Shown here piece by piece: positions 27,993 through 37,841 of a stretch of DNA of 64,000 nucleotides (position 1 is its first letter; every line of letters starts with the position of its first letter). The position numbers were made by a program, and so were the translations under genes. The stretch is from Bradyrhizobium sp. RD5-C2 (lineage in GTDB: Bacteria; Pseudomonadota; Alphaproteobacteria; Rhizobiales; Xanthobacteraceae), in contig NZ_BOVL01000011.1 of the NCBI RefSeq assembly GCF_019972155.1, forward strand, positions 90,120-154,119, read 5' to 3'. The notes under the pieces were generated by a model. The model worked only from the letters and a program-made list of their open reading frames with translations, ran no database searches and was not told where the DNA came from.

Positions 27993-28766
27993 TCAGCTGG
28001 CCGGTGCGTCGGGCAGACCGCCATAGGCGGCCCAGGTGGTGCCCACGATGTAGCCGGCATCGACCGGCAGGTTGATGCCGGTCACGCCGCTGCTCTGCGG
28101 CGAGAGCAGCCAGGCGATCGCCTGCGCCACCTCCATCGGCTCGACCAGCCGGTTCATCGCTGTCGGGCGGGCCAGCAGATCCTTGTTCAGGGCGCCCGAC
28201 GCGATACCCGCCTCGAGCGCCACTGTGCGGGTGAAGCCGGGCGACACCGCGTTGACGCGTACGCCGGAACGTCCCCATTCGGCGGCGAGCGTCTGCGTGA
28301 TCTGGATGACGCCGGCCTTCGCCGCGGTATAGGCGTGGATCGGACCCGACGTCATGCCGGCCACCGAGGCGACATTGACGATCGCGCCATGCCGTCGCTT
28401 CGCCATGCCGATGCCGACGCTGCGCGCGACCAGAAAGGTGCCGCGCAGGTCGATATTGACCTCGCGGTCCCATTGCTCCATCCGCACCCGCTCGATCGTG
28501 TGCATCTTGCCGAACACGCCGGCTGCATTGACGAGGCCGGTGATCGGGCCGTGCGCCTTCTCGATATCCGCGATACCGGTGACGACGGCGCTTTCGCTCG
28601 CGACGTCGAATGGCGCCGGCCAAAGGATGGCGGCTGTTCCGACCAGGGGCTCAGGCGCGATGTCGACGATGACGACGCGATGGCCCTGATCGGAGAGCAG
28701 CGTTGCGGTCGCAGCGCCGATGCCGCGGCTGCCGCCGGTGACGAGGATGGTGCCGTCGGCGCTCAT
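27993..28766 (-). CDS. Short-chain dehydrogenase/reductase
   Basis: This 257-residue classical SDR has the cofactor motif TGGSRGIGAA (residues 10-19), NAAG (80-83), catalytic S134, Y146 and K150, and VNAVSPG. It would interconvert a hydroxyl and a ketone with NAD(P). Its start overlaps the TetR gene by 4 bases and it is 9 bases from the monooxygenase gene. It could make the ketone that the monooxygenase then attacks. Confidence 0.92.
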   Translation of the reverse strand: MSADGTILVTGGSRGIGAATATLLSDQGHRVVIVDIAPEPLVGTAAILWPAPFDVASESAVVTGIADIEKAHGPITGLVNAAGVFGKMHTIERVRMEQWDREVNIDLRGTFLVARSVGIGMAKRRHGAIVNVASVAGMTSGPIHAYTAAKAGVIQITQTLAAEWGRSGVRVNAVSPGFTRTVALEAGIASGALNKDLLARPTAMNRLVEPMEVAQAIAWLLSPQSSGVTGINLPVDAGYIVGTTWAAYGGLPDAPAS

Positions 28767-29407
28767 GACTTTCTTCCCTTGTCGCTCGTGGTGAAAAGGC
28801 CGCGCGTGACCAGCTTCTGATAGGCCGTGATGACGTAGTCGGGCACGGCGGTGACGCCTTGCTCGGAGTAGGAATAGCGGCGGCTGAGATAACCGCGAGC
28901 ACCCATCAGGACCTGGACGATGGCCTCGAATTCCTCGTCGCTGAAAGTGTTGGTCGCCCCCGCAGCCCGCGCGCGCTGCAGGATCCTGACATAGGCATTC
29001 GAGATGTTGTCGAAGTGCTTCTGATAGCCGATCGGCGCGAAGAACTCGGCCTCGTTGAGGATGCGGAGAAACTCGGGGACCTCGCGGATGAAATCGAAGA
29101 AGGCGCTGAAGCGCTCGACCTCCTGCCGGGCTTCGTTGGCGGTGCTGGTGCGCGCATGGATGAAGCGGACCATGTCGAGGCCGATTTTCGGCAGCAGCTG
29201 ATCGAGCAGCTCCTGGCGGTTCTCGAAGTGATTGTAGAACGTGCCCTGCGCCACGCCGGCAGCTTCCGTAATGCGCGCAACCGAGGCTTCGGCGTAGCCG
29301 TATTTGCCGACGACCTTGGTCGCGGCGTCAAAAATCTTCTGCTTGGTCCAGGCGTTGCGCTCGACCCGGTTGAGTTTTGTCACTTTGGCGGATGTCGCTT
29401 GCGTCAT
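28763..29407 (-). CDS. TetR family transcriptional regulator
   Basis: This 214-residue protein has an N-terminal TetR helix-turn-helix (IFDAATKVVGKYGYAEASVA, then AAGVAQGTFYNHFENRQELL) and a ligand-binding helical C-terminal part. It overlaps both neighbours by 4 bases and so is co-transcribed with the acyl-CoA synthetase and SDR. The 27-bp palindrome at 30941-30967 in front of its operon is a candidate binding site. Acyl-CoA or the pathway substrate is a likely effector by analogy. Confidence 0.92.
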   Translation of the reverse strand: MTQATSAKVTKLNRVERNAWTKQKIFDAATKVVGKYGYAEASVARITEAAGVAQGTFYNHFENRQELLDQLLPKIGLDMVRFIHARTSTANEARQEVERFSAFFDFIREVPEFLRILNEAEFFAPIGYQKHFDNISNAYVRILQRARAAGATNTFSDEEFEAIVQVLMGARGYLSRRYSYSEQGVTAVPDYVITAYQKLVTRGLFTTSDKGRKS

Positions 29408-30900
29408 GCGGTGGCCTCGAGTTCGGCGCGGAGCACGCGTTTGAGCACCTTGCCGGATGGATTGCGCGGCAGGCTGTCGCGGATGATCAACTGCCGCGGC
29501 ACCTTGAAGCCTGCGAGCCGTGTCCGGCAGAATTCGGTGAGCTCAGGCAGGTCGAGCTTGGCGTCGTCCGCCAGCACCACGATGGCGACCGGCTTCTCGC
29601 CCCAGCGGTCGTCGGGCAGACCGATCACCGCGACTTCGCGCACCCCGGGGATTTCATAGATGACGCGCTCGACCTCGGAGGAGGCGATGTTCTCGCCGCC
29701 GGAGATGATCATGTCCTTCTTGCGATCGGTCAGATAGAGGAAACCGTCGTCGTCGAGATAGCCGACGTCGCCGGTGCGGAACCAGTCGCCGAAGAAGGCG
29801 GATGCGGTCTTCTCCGGATCTTTCCAGTAGCCCTGCGTGACCTTCGGGCCGCGCAGGCAGATCTCGCCATTCTGGCCGGCGGGCAGGCGCTTGCCGGCAT
29901 CGTCGCGGATCTCGATCTCGACATGGGCGATGGCGCGGCCGGTCGAGCCGATCTTCTCGATCTCGCGGCCCGCATCCATGAACGTATCGCCGCCGCAGCT
30001 TTCGGTCAGGCCGTAAGCATCGATGTAGCGCGCGTTCTTGAAGTAGTGGGAGAAGGCGCGGATGCGGAGCTCCGGCGTCTTCTCGCCGCCGCCGATCGCC
30101 CATTGCAAGCTGGAGACGTCGTAACGCTCGCGGTTTGGGCAGGTGAGGAGGGCCGCGGTCATGACCGGGGCAAACCACGCGGCGTTCAGCTTCTCGCGCT
30201 CGATCGCGGCCAGCGCCGGTTCGGGCTCGAAGGTGCGGTGAATGCACAGCATGCCGCCGTGCCAGAGCACCGCGATGCCGGGCAGGTCGAGCGCGCCGAC
30301 ATGATAGAGCGGGCCGACGACGAGCAGCCGCGTGTCGGCGCTCAGTCCAAGCACCAGGGTCTGGTCGGAGGATTTCCAGTAGATGTTCTCGTAGGTGAGC
30401 ATCACCCCCTTGGGGCGATCCGTCGTGCCCGAGGTGTACATCAGCCGCATCAGGTCGCGCGGCTGGCGCACATTGATCGGCGCCGGCGCGATGTCGGGCG
30501 CAAGGTTGGTGACGCTCGACTGCGCGACTTCACCCAGCAACACCACCGGCGCGCCACCGGCTGCGACCGCTGCAAATTCCTCGTCGGCGACGAGCAGCCG
30601 TGCGTCGGAATTGCGGACGATGTAGCCGACCTCATCGGCCGAGAGGCGATAATTGATCGGCAGGAATACCGCGCCGATATGGCTGGTGGCGAACACCAGT
30701 TCGAGAAAGGCCGTGCTGTTCTTCATCAGGACGGCGACGACGTCGCCCGGAGCGATCCCGCGTGCTGCGAGCCAGCTGCCGACCTGCCGGATCCGCAGAT
30801 CAAAATCTGCGTAGGAGACATCTTCGCCGCGATATTTCAGCGCACAGCGGTCCGGAGTCCGCCTGGCATGAAATGCGATGAAGCTGGAAAGATTGATCAT
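29404..30900 (-). CDS. Acyl-CoA synthetase (AMP-binding, ANL superfamily)
   Basis: This 498-residue enzyme activates a carboxylic acid to its CoA thioester with ATP. The P-loop motif YTSGTTDRPKGVML, the core GLTESCGG, the hinge WFRTGDVGYLDDDGF, and the C-terminal catalytic Lys in PRNPSGKVLKR are all present. It is the first gene of the leftward operon, divergent from the ABC importer. The acid is not predictable, though medium/long-chain or aromatic acids are common for this group. Confidence 0.93.
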   Translation of the reverse strand: MINLSSFIAFHARRTPDRCALKYRGEDVSYADFDLRIRQVGSWLAARGIAPGDVVAVLMKNSTAFLELVFATSHIGAVFLPINYRLSADEVGYIVRNSDARLLVADEEFAAVAAGGAPVVLLGEVAQSSVTNLAPDIAPAPINVRQPRDLMRLMYTSGTTDRPKGVMLTYENIYWKSSDQTLVLGLSADTRLLVVGPLYHVGALDLPGIAVLWHGGMLCIHRTFEPEPALAAIEREKLNAAWFAPVMTAALLTCPNRERYDVSSLQWAIGGGEKTPELRIRAFSHYFKNARYIDAYGLTESCGGDTFMDAGREIEKIGSTGRAIAHVEIEIRDDAGKRLPAGQNGEICLRGPKVTQGYWKDPEKTASAFFGDWFRTGDVGYLDDDGFLYLTDRKKDMIISGGENIASSEVERVIYEIPGVREVAVIGLPDDRWGEKPVAIVVLADDAKLDLPELTEFCRTRLAGFKVPRQLIIRDSLPRNPSGKVLKRVLRAELEATA

Positions 30901-30940
30901 TTGCCGTCCGTCGGGCCGATTCCGGCGCCGCTTTCTCCAT

Positions 30941-30967
30941 AGATGAATTGTGAGTCGTAATTCATCT
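30941..30967. promoter_or_regulatory. 27-bp palindrome, candidate TetR operator
   Basis: AGATGAATT (30941-30949) and AATTCATCT (30959-30967) form a perfect 9-bp inverted repeat with a 9-base spacer. It lies midway between the divergent acyl-CoA synthetase and ABC importer genes. TTGACG at 30973-30978 just to its right could be a -35 box for the importer operon, but no good -10 is seen. The TetR protein of the left operon is the obvious candidate ligand. Confidence 0.65.
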
Positions 30968-31070
30968 TTGGCTTGACGTCACCCCCCTTGCTCTGAAAAC
31001 ATCGTGGCCATGGAGACGGAACGATCTCCGCAAGGGATTTTGGGAACGCGAACCCGACAGGGAGGGGAAT

Positions 31071-32330
31071 ATGACGAGGACCCGGAAACCGGGCATCAGC
31101 CGGCGCTCGACGCTTGCGCTGATGGGCGCCGGTGCGGCGACCTTTGCTGCGCCATGGGTGGCGCGTGCACAGGCCAAGACCATCAAGATCGGCATGCCGA
31201 CCATTCTGTCGGGTCGCGTCGCGCAACTCGGCACGTCCTCGCGCAATGCGGTGATGCTGGAAGTCGAGAAGGTCAATGCCGCCGGCGGCCTTGCCGGGCG
31301 GCAGATCGAGATGGTGATCCGCGACTCCAAGGGACAGCCGCAGGAAGCCGCGCGGATCGCGCGCGAGCTCGTCAACACCGACGGCTGCGAGATGCTGCTT
31401 GACGGCGAGGCATCGTCGGGATCGTTCGCGGTTCACGAGGTGGCGCGCGACCTCGGTGTGCTCTGCATCCATACCTGTTCGGAAGCGTCGTCGCTGACCG
31501 CCGATCCCAAGCAGCACATTCCGAACGCGTTCCGTTGCGTGCGGCAGGGCATTCATGACTCGATCGTCGGCGCCGGCTACGCGGCCGGGATCGCCAAGGC
31601 CAAGGGCCTGAAGAAATGGGCGACCTGTTCGCCCGACTACGCCTATGGCCGCGACACCACCGGCGAGTTCGTGCTGTACCTGAAGAAATTCGCGCCCGAT
31701 GTCGAGATCATCAGCGAGTCCTGGCCAAAACTGTTCCAGCCCGATTATACCGAGGTGGTGACCAAGATCCTCCAAGCGAAGCCGCAGGCGCTCTATTCCT
31801 GCCTGTGGGGCGGCGATCTCACCTCCTATATCGACCAGGCCAACATCTACGCGATGTTCACCCAGATGGAGGTGTTCGCGGTCAACATGGCCGACTACAC
31901 CGCGCTCACGGTGGTGAAGAACCTACCCAAGGGCATCCACTCGGGCGACCGCTACATCAAGACATTCCCGCCGACGCCGGAGAATGCAGCTTGGGGCGAT
32001 GCCTACAAGGCGAAGTACAACGAGTATCCGACCAACTGGTCCTGGCAGAACGCGACGGCGGTCATGTTCCTCAACGAGGCGGTCAAAAAGGCGAACTCGA
32101 CCGACGGCAAGAAGGTCGCGGAAGCTCTCACCGGGCTCACCATCAAGTGTCCGTTCGGTGCCGACGGCACCGTCACCATGCGCGCCGACGACCACACGCT
32201 GGTCGGCTACGCGATCGGCTGGGGTACCACGATCCCGCAGGAGCCCTACGTGCCTGATGTGAAGGCCGGGGACTGGAAGACCATCTTCGAGCTCGAAGCC
32301 GAGTGGAAGAAGAGCAAGGGCTACACCTGA
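31071..32330 (+). CDS. Branched-chain-amino-acid-type ABC transporter substrate-binding protein
   Basis: This 419-residue protein has a twin-arginine signal (ISRRSTLALMGAG to ARA, about residues 9-33) and a Peripla_BP_6 (Leu/Ile/Val-type) domain. The start has a strong GGGAGGGGAAT site. Many members of this group bind aromatic or dicarboxylic acids rather than amino acids, and the adjacent CoA-ester genes favour that here. It is the first gene of a ten-gene rightward operon running to 39155. Confidence 0.93.
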   Translation: MTRTRKPGISRRSTLALMGAGAATFAAPWVARAQAKTIKIGMPTILSGRVAQLGTSSRNAVMLEVEKVNAAGGLAGRQIEMVIRDSKGQPQEAARIARELVNTDGCEMLLDGEASSGSFAVHEVARDLGVLCIHTCSEASSLTADPKQHIPNAFRCVRQGIHDSIVGAGYAAGIAKAKGLKKWATCSPDYAYGRDTTGEFVLYLKKFAPDVEIISESWPKLFQPDYTEVVTKILQAKPQALYSCLWGGDLTSYIDQANIYAMFTQMEVFAVNMADYTALTVVKNLPKGIHSGDRYIKTFPPTPENAAWGDAYKAKYNEYPTNWSWQNATAVMFLNEAVKKANSTDGKKVAEALTGLTIKCPFGADGTVTMRADDHTLVGYAIGWGTTIPQEPYVPDVKAGDWKTIFELEAEWKKSKGYT

Positions 32331-32342
32331 TCCGCATGCGGC

Positions 32343-32369
32343 GCGGAGGCAGCGACCGGCTGCCTCCGC
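32343..32369 (+). promoter_or_regulatory. Hairpin between binding-protein and permease genes
   Basis: GCGGAGGCAGC (32343-32353) pairs perfectly with GCTGCCTCCGC (32359-32369) around a 5-base loop. No T-run follows. As in the peptide importer operon, it sits directly after the binding-protein gene and probably raises its expression over the permeases. Confidence 0.65.
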
Positions 32370-32418
32370 CTTCCGTCTGAAGTTTGTTGCGCGCCGGCGT
32401 TGCGGCCCGCCGTAATGG

Positions 32419-33330
32419 ATGATTTTCGTGGACCTCGACGCGCTTGCCAGTTGCCTCGCCAGTCCTGCATGCCTGGTGACGCAGACCACCAGCGGCCTGA
32501 TCATCGGCATGCTGCTGTTTCTCGTCGCCGTCGGGCTGACGCTGATCTTCGGCGTGCTCAAGGTGGTCAATTTCAGCCACGGCGCCTTCTACATGTTCGG
32601 CGCCTATTTCGCGATGACGGCCTACCAGCTCTCTGGCAGCTTTGCGCTGGCGATCCTGAGCGGCGCCGTCGGCACCGCGCTGCTCGGCCTGATCTTCGAG
32701 CGCGCGTTCATGAGCCGGGTCTACGGCCGCGACGTGCTGATGCAGCTTCTGGTGTGCTACGCCTTCGTGCTGATCTTCGACGACGTTGTTCGCATGATCT
32801 GGGGACCTGAATTCAAGTCGATGGGCATGCCGGCCGCGTTCCAGGTGCCGCCGCTGTTCATCGCCGGCGGCGTGGTGCCGCCTTATTATCTGCTGCTGAT
32901 CGGGGTCGCGCTCGTGGCCGCAGTGGTTCTCGGGCTGGGGTTGGCACGCTCCCGGATCGGCAAGGTGATCCGGGCGGCTGCGCATAATCCCGGGATGGTG
33001 TCGGCGCTCGGCATCAACACCGGGCTGATCTATGGCGGCGTGTTCGCGCTCGGCGGCATGCTGGCGGGACTGGCGGGAGCGCTTGCCGCGCCGGTGCGCT
33101 CGTTGACGCCGGGCATGGGTTTCTCGGTGCTGATCGAGTCCTTCATCGTCACCGTGATCGGCGGCATGGGCTCGATCCTGGGGGCTCTGATCGGCGCCCT
33201 CCTGATCGGCCTGATCCGCTCGTTCGGATCGCTCGGCTTCCCGCTGTTCACCGAGGGGCTGATGTATCTCTTCATGGTGATCGTGCTGGTGTCGCGTCCG
33301 ACCGGCCTGTTCGGCAAGGAGGTCGCATGA
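32419..33330 (+). CDS. livH: LivH-type ABC transporter permease
   Basis: This 303-residue membrane protein has about eight hydrophobic helices and the LivH features LTLIFGVLKVVNFSHGAFYM and AHNPGMVSALGINTG (the ATPase-docking loop). Its stop overlaps the next permease by 4 bases. The symbol refers to family, not to proven leucine transport. Confidence 0.92.
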   Translation: MIFVDLDALASCLASPACLVTQTTSGLIIGMLLFLVAVGLTLIFGVLKVVNFSHGAFYMFGAYFAMTAYQLSGSFALAILSGAVGTALLGLIFERAFMSRVYGRDVLMQLLVCYAFVLIFDDVVRMIWGPEFKSMGMPAAFQVPPLFIAGGVVPPYYLLLIGVALVAAVVLGLGLARSRIGKVIRAAAHNPGMVSALGINTGLIYGGVFALGGMLAGLAGALAAPVRSLTPGMGFSVLIESFIVTVIGGMGSILGALIGALLIGLIRSFGSLGFPLFTEGLMYLFMVIVLVSRPTGLFGKEVA

Positions 33331-34346
33331 CCGAGTTGCAGGCAGGCCAAGGCGCGCAGCCGCTCGAAGTGCCCCGGATCGACGCCAGGCCGCAGCGCTA
33401 TCGCGACCTGCTGATCGCGCTCGCGGCGTTTTCCGTGCTCGCGCTTCTCCCGATGGTCTTCGGCAGCAAGCAGCTGCTCGACTTCGTGATCCGCTGCGCG
33501 GCCTACGGCCTGTTCGCGACGTCGCTCAACCTTCTGGTCGGCTACACCGGGCTGATCTCGTTCGGGCACGGCATGTTCTTCGGCCTCGGCGCCTATGGTT
33601 TCGGCCTGATGATGCAGAAGACCGGCGTGCCGATCCCGGTGGCTTTTGTCGCTACGCTGGCGATAACCTTCGTCGTTGCCGTCGTCATCGGCGCGATCTG
33701 TGTGCGGCTGAAGGAGATCTATTTCGCCTTCGTCACGCTGGCGTTCCAGATGCTGATCCACTCGACCATCCTGTCGTGGCAGTCGCTGACCGGCGGCGAC
33801 CAGGGTTTGCGCGGCGGCATTCCGCGGCCGCCGTTCCTCGGCATCGACCTCTCGAACCATCTGCATCTCTACATCACGAGCTGCGCGCTGCTGGTGATCG
33901 GGCTGCTGCTGATGCGCCAGATCGCGCAGTCGCCGTTCGGGTACACGCTGCGCATGATCCGCGACAACGCCACGCGGGCGAGCTTCATCGGCATCGACGT
34001 CTGGCGCGCCAAGCTTGTGATCTTCGTGCTGGCGGCGCTGTTTGCGGCGACCGGCGGCATCATCATGGCGCTGTTCGTCTCCGGCGCCTATCCCGAATTC
34101 GCCTATTGGACGATCTCGGGCGAGGGCATTTTCATCAACATGCTCGGCGGCGTGACGACCTTCCTCGGGCCGATGGTCGGCACGGTGCTGCTGCTGATCC
34201 TCAACGACACCGTCACGCGGCTGACCGAGTATCACGGCATCGTACTCGGCATCGTGATCCTGTTCTTTGCCATCGGCCTGCGAAAGGGCCTGATGGACTT
34301 CGTCGTCGAATGGTTCGCGCAGCGTCGCGGCGAGGGGCGCGGTTAG
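33327..34346 (+). CDS. livM: LivM-type ABC transporter permease
   Basis: This 339-residue membrane protein has the LivM features LVGYTGLISFGHGMFFGLGA and a cytoplasmic loop RMIRDNATRASFIGIDV. About nine membrane helices are visible. It forms the permease pair with the preceding gene. Confidence 0.92.
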   Translation: MTELQAGQGAQPLEVPRIDARPQRYRDLLIALAAFSVLALLPMVFGSKQLLDFVIRCAAYGLFATSLNLLVGYTGLISFGHGMFFGLGAYGFGLMMQKTGVPIPVAFVATLAITFVVAVVIGAICVRLKEIYFAFVTLAFQMLIHSTILSWQSLTGGDQGLRGGIPRPPFLGIDLSNHLHLYITSCALLVIGLLLMRQIAQSPFGYTLRMIRDNATRASFIGIDVWRAKLVIFVLAALFAATGGIIMALFVSGAYPEFAYWTISGEGIFINMLGGVTTFLGPMVGTVLLLILNDTVTRLTEYHGIVLGIVILFFAIGLRKGLMDFVVEWFAQRRGEGRG

Positions 34347-34348
34347 CC

Positions 34349-35103
34349 ATGCTGGAGATTCGCGCCCTCTCGAAATCCTTTGGCGGCGTCAAGGCGACCG
34401 ACAACGTCTCGCTCGATTTCGCCGACGGCTCGCTCACCGCCGTGATCGGCCCCAACGGCGCCGGCAAGAGCACCTTCTTCAACCTGATCACGGGCGCGTT
34501 GCGGCCGGACGCCGGGCAGATCCTGCTCAATGGCGTCGACATGGCGGGCAAGACGCCGCCGGAGATCGTGCGCCACGGCATCGGCCGCGCCTTCCAGGTC
34601 GCGAGCATCTTCCCGTCGCTGACGGTCGAGGAGACGATGCTGGCGGCGGTCGGTGCCGATCAGCGCCGCGCCAGCGTGATGCATCACCGCTTTCCATTGG
34701 CCGAGACGCGCGACCGCGCCGAGCATGCGATGGAGCTGCTCGGCCTTGCCGGCAAGCGCAACAGGACCGCGGCGACGCTGTCGCATGGCGACCAGAAGCT
34801 GCTCGATATTGCGCTCGCGCTGGTGCTCGATCCCAAGGTGCTGCTGCTCGATGAGCCGACCGCGGGCATGGGCACCGAGGAGCGCTGGCGCATGATCGAC
34901 AAGGTGCGCGAGCTCTGGGAGAAGCAGAAGATCACGGTCGTGTTCATCGAGCACGACATGGATATCGTGTTCAAGATCGCGCCTCAGATCGTCGTGCTGT
35001 GCTACGGCCGGATCCTGGCAACCGGGACGCCGGATGCGATCCGCAGCAATGAAGCCGTGATCGAGGCCTATCTCGGCAGCGACGACCACGCGGGAGCGGT
35101 CGC

Positions 35104-35107
<4 letters not shown>
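34349..35107 (+). CDS. livG: LivG-type ABC transporter ATP-binding protein
   Basis: This 252-residue ATPase has Walker A GPNGAGKST, a degenerate signature LSHGDQKLLDIALAL (SHGDQ instead of SGGQ, as in the LivG group), and Walker B VLLLDEPTAGMG. The start at 34349 lies two bases after the permease stop. The frame extends upstream but only as a shadow inside the permease gene. Confidence 0.92.
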
Positions 35108-35820
<713 letters not shown>

Positions 35821-35847
35821 GGCTCTTCGACTGTCATGGGAGGACAA

Positions 35848-37068
35848 ATGGCGGGCAAGTTGACGCCGACGCACGAAGCGCCGTATCGCGGGTTGAAAGT
35901 GCTGGATTTCGGGCAGGGAATCGCCTCGCCCTATTGTGCGATGCTGCTTGGGGTCTATGGCGCCGACGTCATCAAGGTCGAGCCGCCCGAGGGCGACTGG
36001 TCGCGCTATCTCGGTACGACCTACGGCAATCACACGACCCTGTCGGCGGTCTACAACCGCGGCAAGCGCAGCCTGTGCCTTGACATGAAGCACAAGGATG
36101 GCATCGCGATCGCGCAGCTTCTGGCGCGCGAGGCCGACGTGCTGATTGAAGGATTTCGCCCCGGTGTCGCGGAGCGGCTCGGGCTCGGCTATGAGAGCCT
36201 ATCGCGCGACAATCCGGGCCTGATCTATCTGTCGGTCAGCGGCTTTGGGCAGAGCGGGCCATACTCGAAGCGCCCCGGCTCGGACTCGGTCGCGCAGGCA
36301 TTTTCAGGGTTGGTCTCGGTCAATGTGGGCGCCGATGGTGTGCCGCATCGGGTCGGCACCACGATCTCCGATGTCGTCACCGGCGTCTACGCGTTTCAGG
36401 CGATTGCGACGACGCTGTTCGCGCGTGCGACCGTCGGCACCGGTCGCTGGATCGACGTCAATCTCTGCCAGTCAACGTCGGCGCTGCTTGGGCACAAGGT
36501 CGCGGAGTTCATCCTCGAGGGCGGTGCCCCGCGCGCGCTCAATGCGCCGGCCGGCACCTACCAGACGCGGGACGGCTGGATGATGGTCACGCTGGTGAAC
36601 GAGCCGCAATACAAGCGCCTGTGCGCTGCGATCGCCCGCGAGGATCTCGCAAGTGATCCGCGCTTCGCCGACTTCGCCAGGCGTGCGGACGCGGCCGACA
36701 CGCTGATCCCGCAGCTGCGCGAGGTGTTCCTGGCGCAGGCGACGGATACCTGGCTGACGCGGCTGCACGCCGCCGATATCATCGCGGAGCGGATCCTCAA
36801 TCCCGGCGAATGGCTGCGCAATCCGCATGTCGAGGCGATCAGCGCGTCGGTCCGCCATGATACGCCGGGCGTCGGCGCGGTCTATTCGCCGCGGACGCCG
36901 GGGATCGCGAGCCTGTCCGAAGATCATCTTTGTCCCGCGCCGGACGTTGGGCAGGACAGCCGCGCGGTGCTGACGGAGGCTGGTTTTGGTTCCGCCGAGA
37001 TCGACGGCTTGCTGCTGTCGGGCGCGGTGCGGCAGGCCAAAGCGATGACAGGAGGCAAGATATCATGA
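35848..37068 (+). CDS. Family III CoA transferase (CaiB/BaiF)
   Basis: This 406-residue protein belongs to the CaiB/BaiF family, which moves CoA between organic acids through an aspartyl anhydride. Typical segments are LKVLDFGQGIASPYCAMLLG, GADVIKVEPPEGDW, NRGKRSLCLDMK and SGFGQSGPY. The catalytic Asp is expected in the region RWIDVNLCQ. The ATG at 35848 is chosen because GGGAGG lies just before it. Its stop overlaps the crotonase gene (ATGA). The acid substrate is unknown. Confidence 0.92.
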   Translation: MAGKLTPTHEAPYRGLKVLDFGQGIASPYCAMLLGVYGADVIKVEPPEGDWSRYLGTTYGNHTTLSAVYNRGKRSLCLDMKHKDGIAIAQLLAREADVLIEGFRPGVAERLGLGYESLSRDNPGLIYLSVSGFGQSGPYSKRPGSDSVAQAFSGLVSVNVGADGVPHRVGTTISDVVTGVYAFQAIATTLFARATVGTGRWIDVNLCQSTSALLGHKVAEFILEGGAPRALNAPAGTYQTRDGWMMVTLVNEPQYKRLCAAIAREDLASDPRFADFARRADAADTLIPQLREVFLAQATDTWLTRLHAADIIAERILNPGEWLRNPHVEAISASVRHDTPGVGAVYSPRTPGIASLSEDHLCPAPDVGQDSRAVLTEAGFGSAEIDGLLLSGAVRQAKAMTGGKIS

Positions 37069-37841
37069 GCACGGACCTCGTTCGCTACTTGGTCAGCGAC
37101 CAGATTGCAGAGATTGTGCTGGATCGCGGGCCAGTCAATGCGCTCAGCATCCCCTTGATCGACGCGCTGCTGGCGGCGCTGGCGAAAGCGCGCGATGATG
37201 ATGCGGTGCGCGCTGTCATCATCAGCAGCGCCCACAAGGTGTTTTGCGCCGGCCTCGATCTCGACATCGTCAGAGGCAAGCCCGCGATCGAGACCAAGGC
37301 ATTCCTCGAGCGGCTGTATTTCGCGCTGAACGATACGCAGTATCGCATGGGCAAGCCAACCATCGCTGCAATCGATGGCGCGGTGCGCGCCGGCGGCATG
37401 ACGATCGCGATCTCCTGCGACATGATTGTCGCGGGTGACAGTTCGACCTTCGGCTATCCCGAGATCGATGTCGGCCTGATCCCGGCGATCCATTTTGTGC
37501 AGTTGCCCCGGCTGGTGGGGAAACACCAAGCGTTCGGTCCGCTGTTCCTCGGCGAGCCGTTCGACGCCGCAACTGCCTATCGCATGGGGTTGCTCAGCGA
37601 AGTGGTGCCGAAGGGCACTGCGCTGCAGCGGGCCCGCGAGATCGCACGGAAGCTGGCGGCGAAATCGCCGATCGTGATGAAGATCGGCCGCGATGCCTTC
37701 ATGCGCGCGGTCGATGCCGATTTCCGCCGCTCGGTGGAGAACACGGCGGAAAGCTTCGTGGTGGTCGCCTCGACGGAAGACTGCCAGGAAGGACTGAATG
37801 CGTTCGTTGAGAAGCGAACGCCCAACTACAAGGGGCGGTAG
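37065..37841 (+). CDS. Enoyl-CoA hydratase/isomerase (crotonase) family protein
   Basis: This 258-residue crotonase-fold protein binds an acyl-CoA; the oxyanion-hole segments are KVFCAGLDLD and RAGGM. Aligned to rat mitochondrial hydratase, the first catalytic Glu (E144) is replaced by T113, while the second (E164) is kept as E133 in GYPEIDVG. The usual GAGGT loop is replaced by PAIHFVQ. This argues against a plain hydratase; isomerase or hydrolase activity is possible. The ATG at 37065 follows GGAGGCAAG. Confidence 0.9.
   Translation: MSTDLVRYLVSDQIAEIVLDRGPVNALSIPLIDALLAALAKARDDDAVRAVIISSAHKVFCAGLDLDIVRGKPAIETKAFLERLYFALNDTQYRMGKPTIAAIDGAVRAGGMTIAISCDMIVAGDSSTFGYPEIDVGLIPAIHFVQLPRLVGKHQAFGPLFLGEPFDAATAYRMGLLSEVVPKGTALQRAREIARKLAAKSPIVMKIGRDAFMRAVDADFRRSVENTAESFVVVASTEDCQEGLNAFVEKRTPNYKGR

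Noticed and set aside
26112..28820. 902-codon plus-strand frame opposite the monooxygenase and SDR genes
   Set aside because: Antisense shadow created by codon bias; no signal, domain or ribosome binding site of note.
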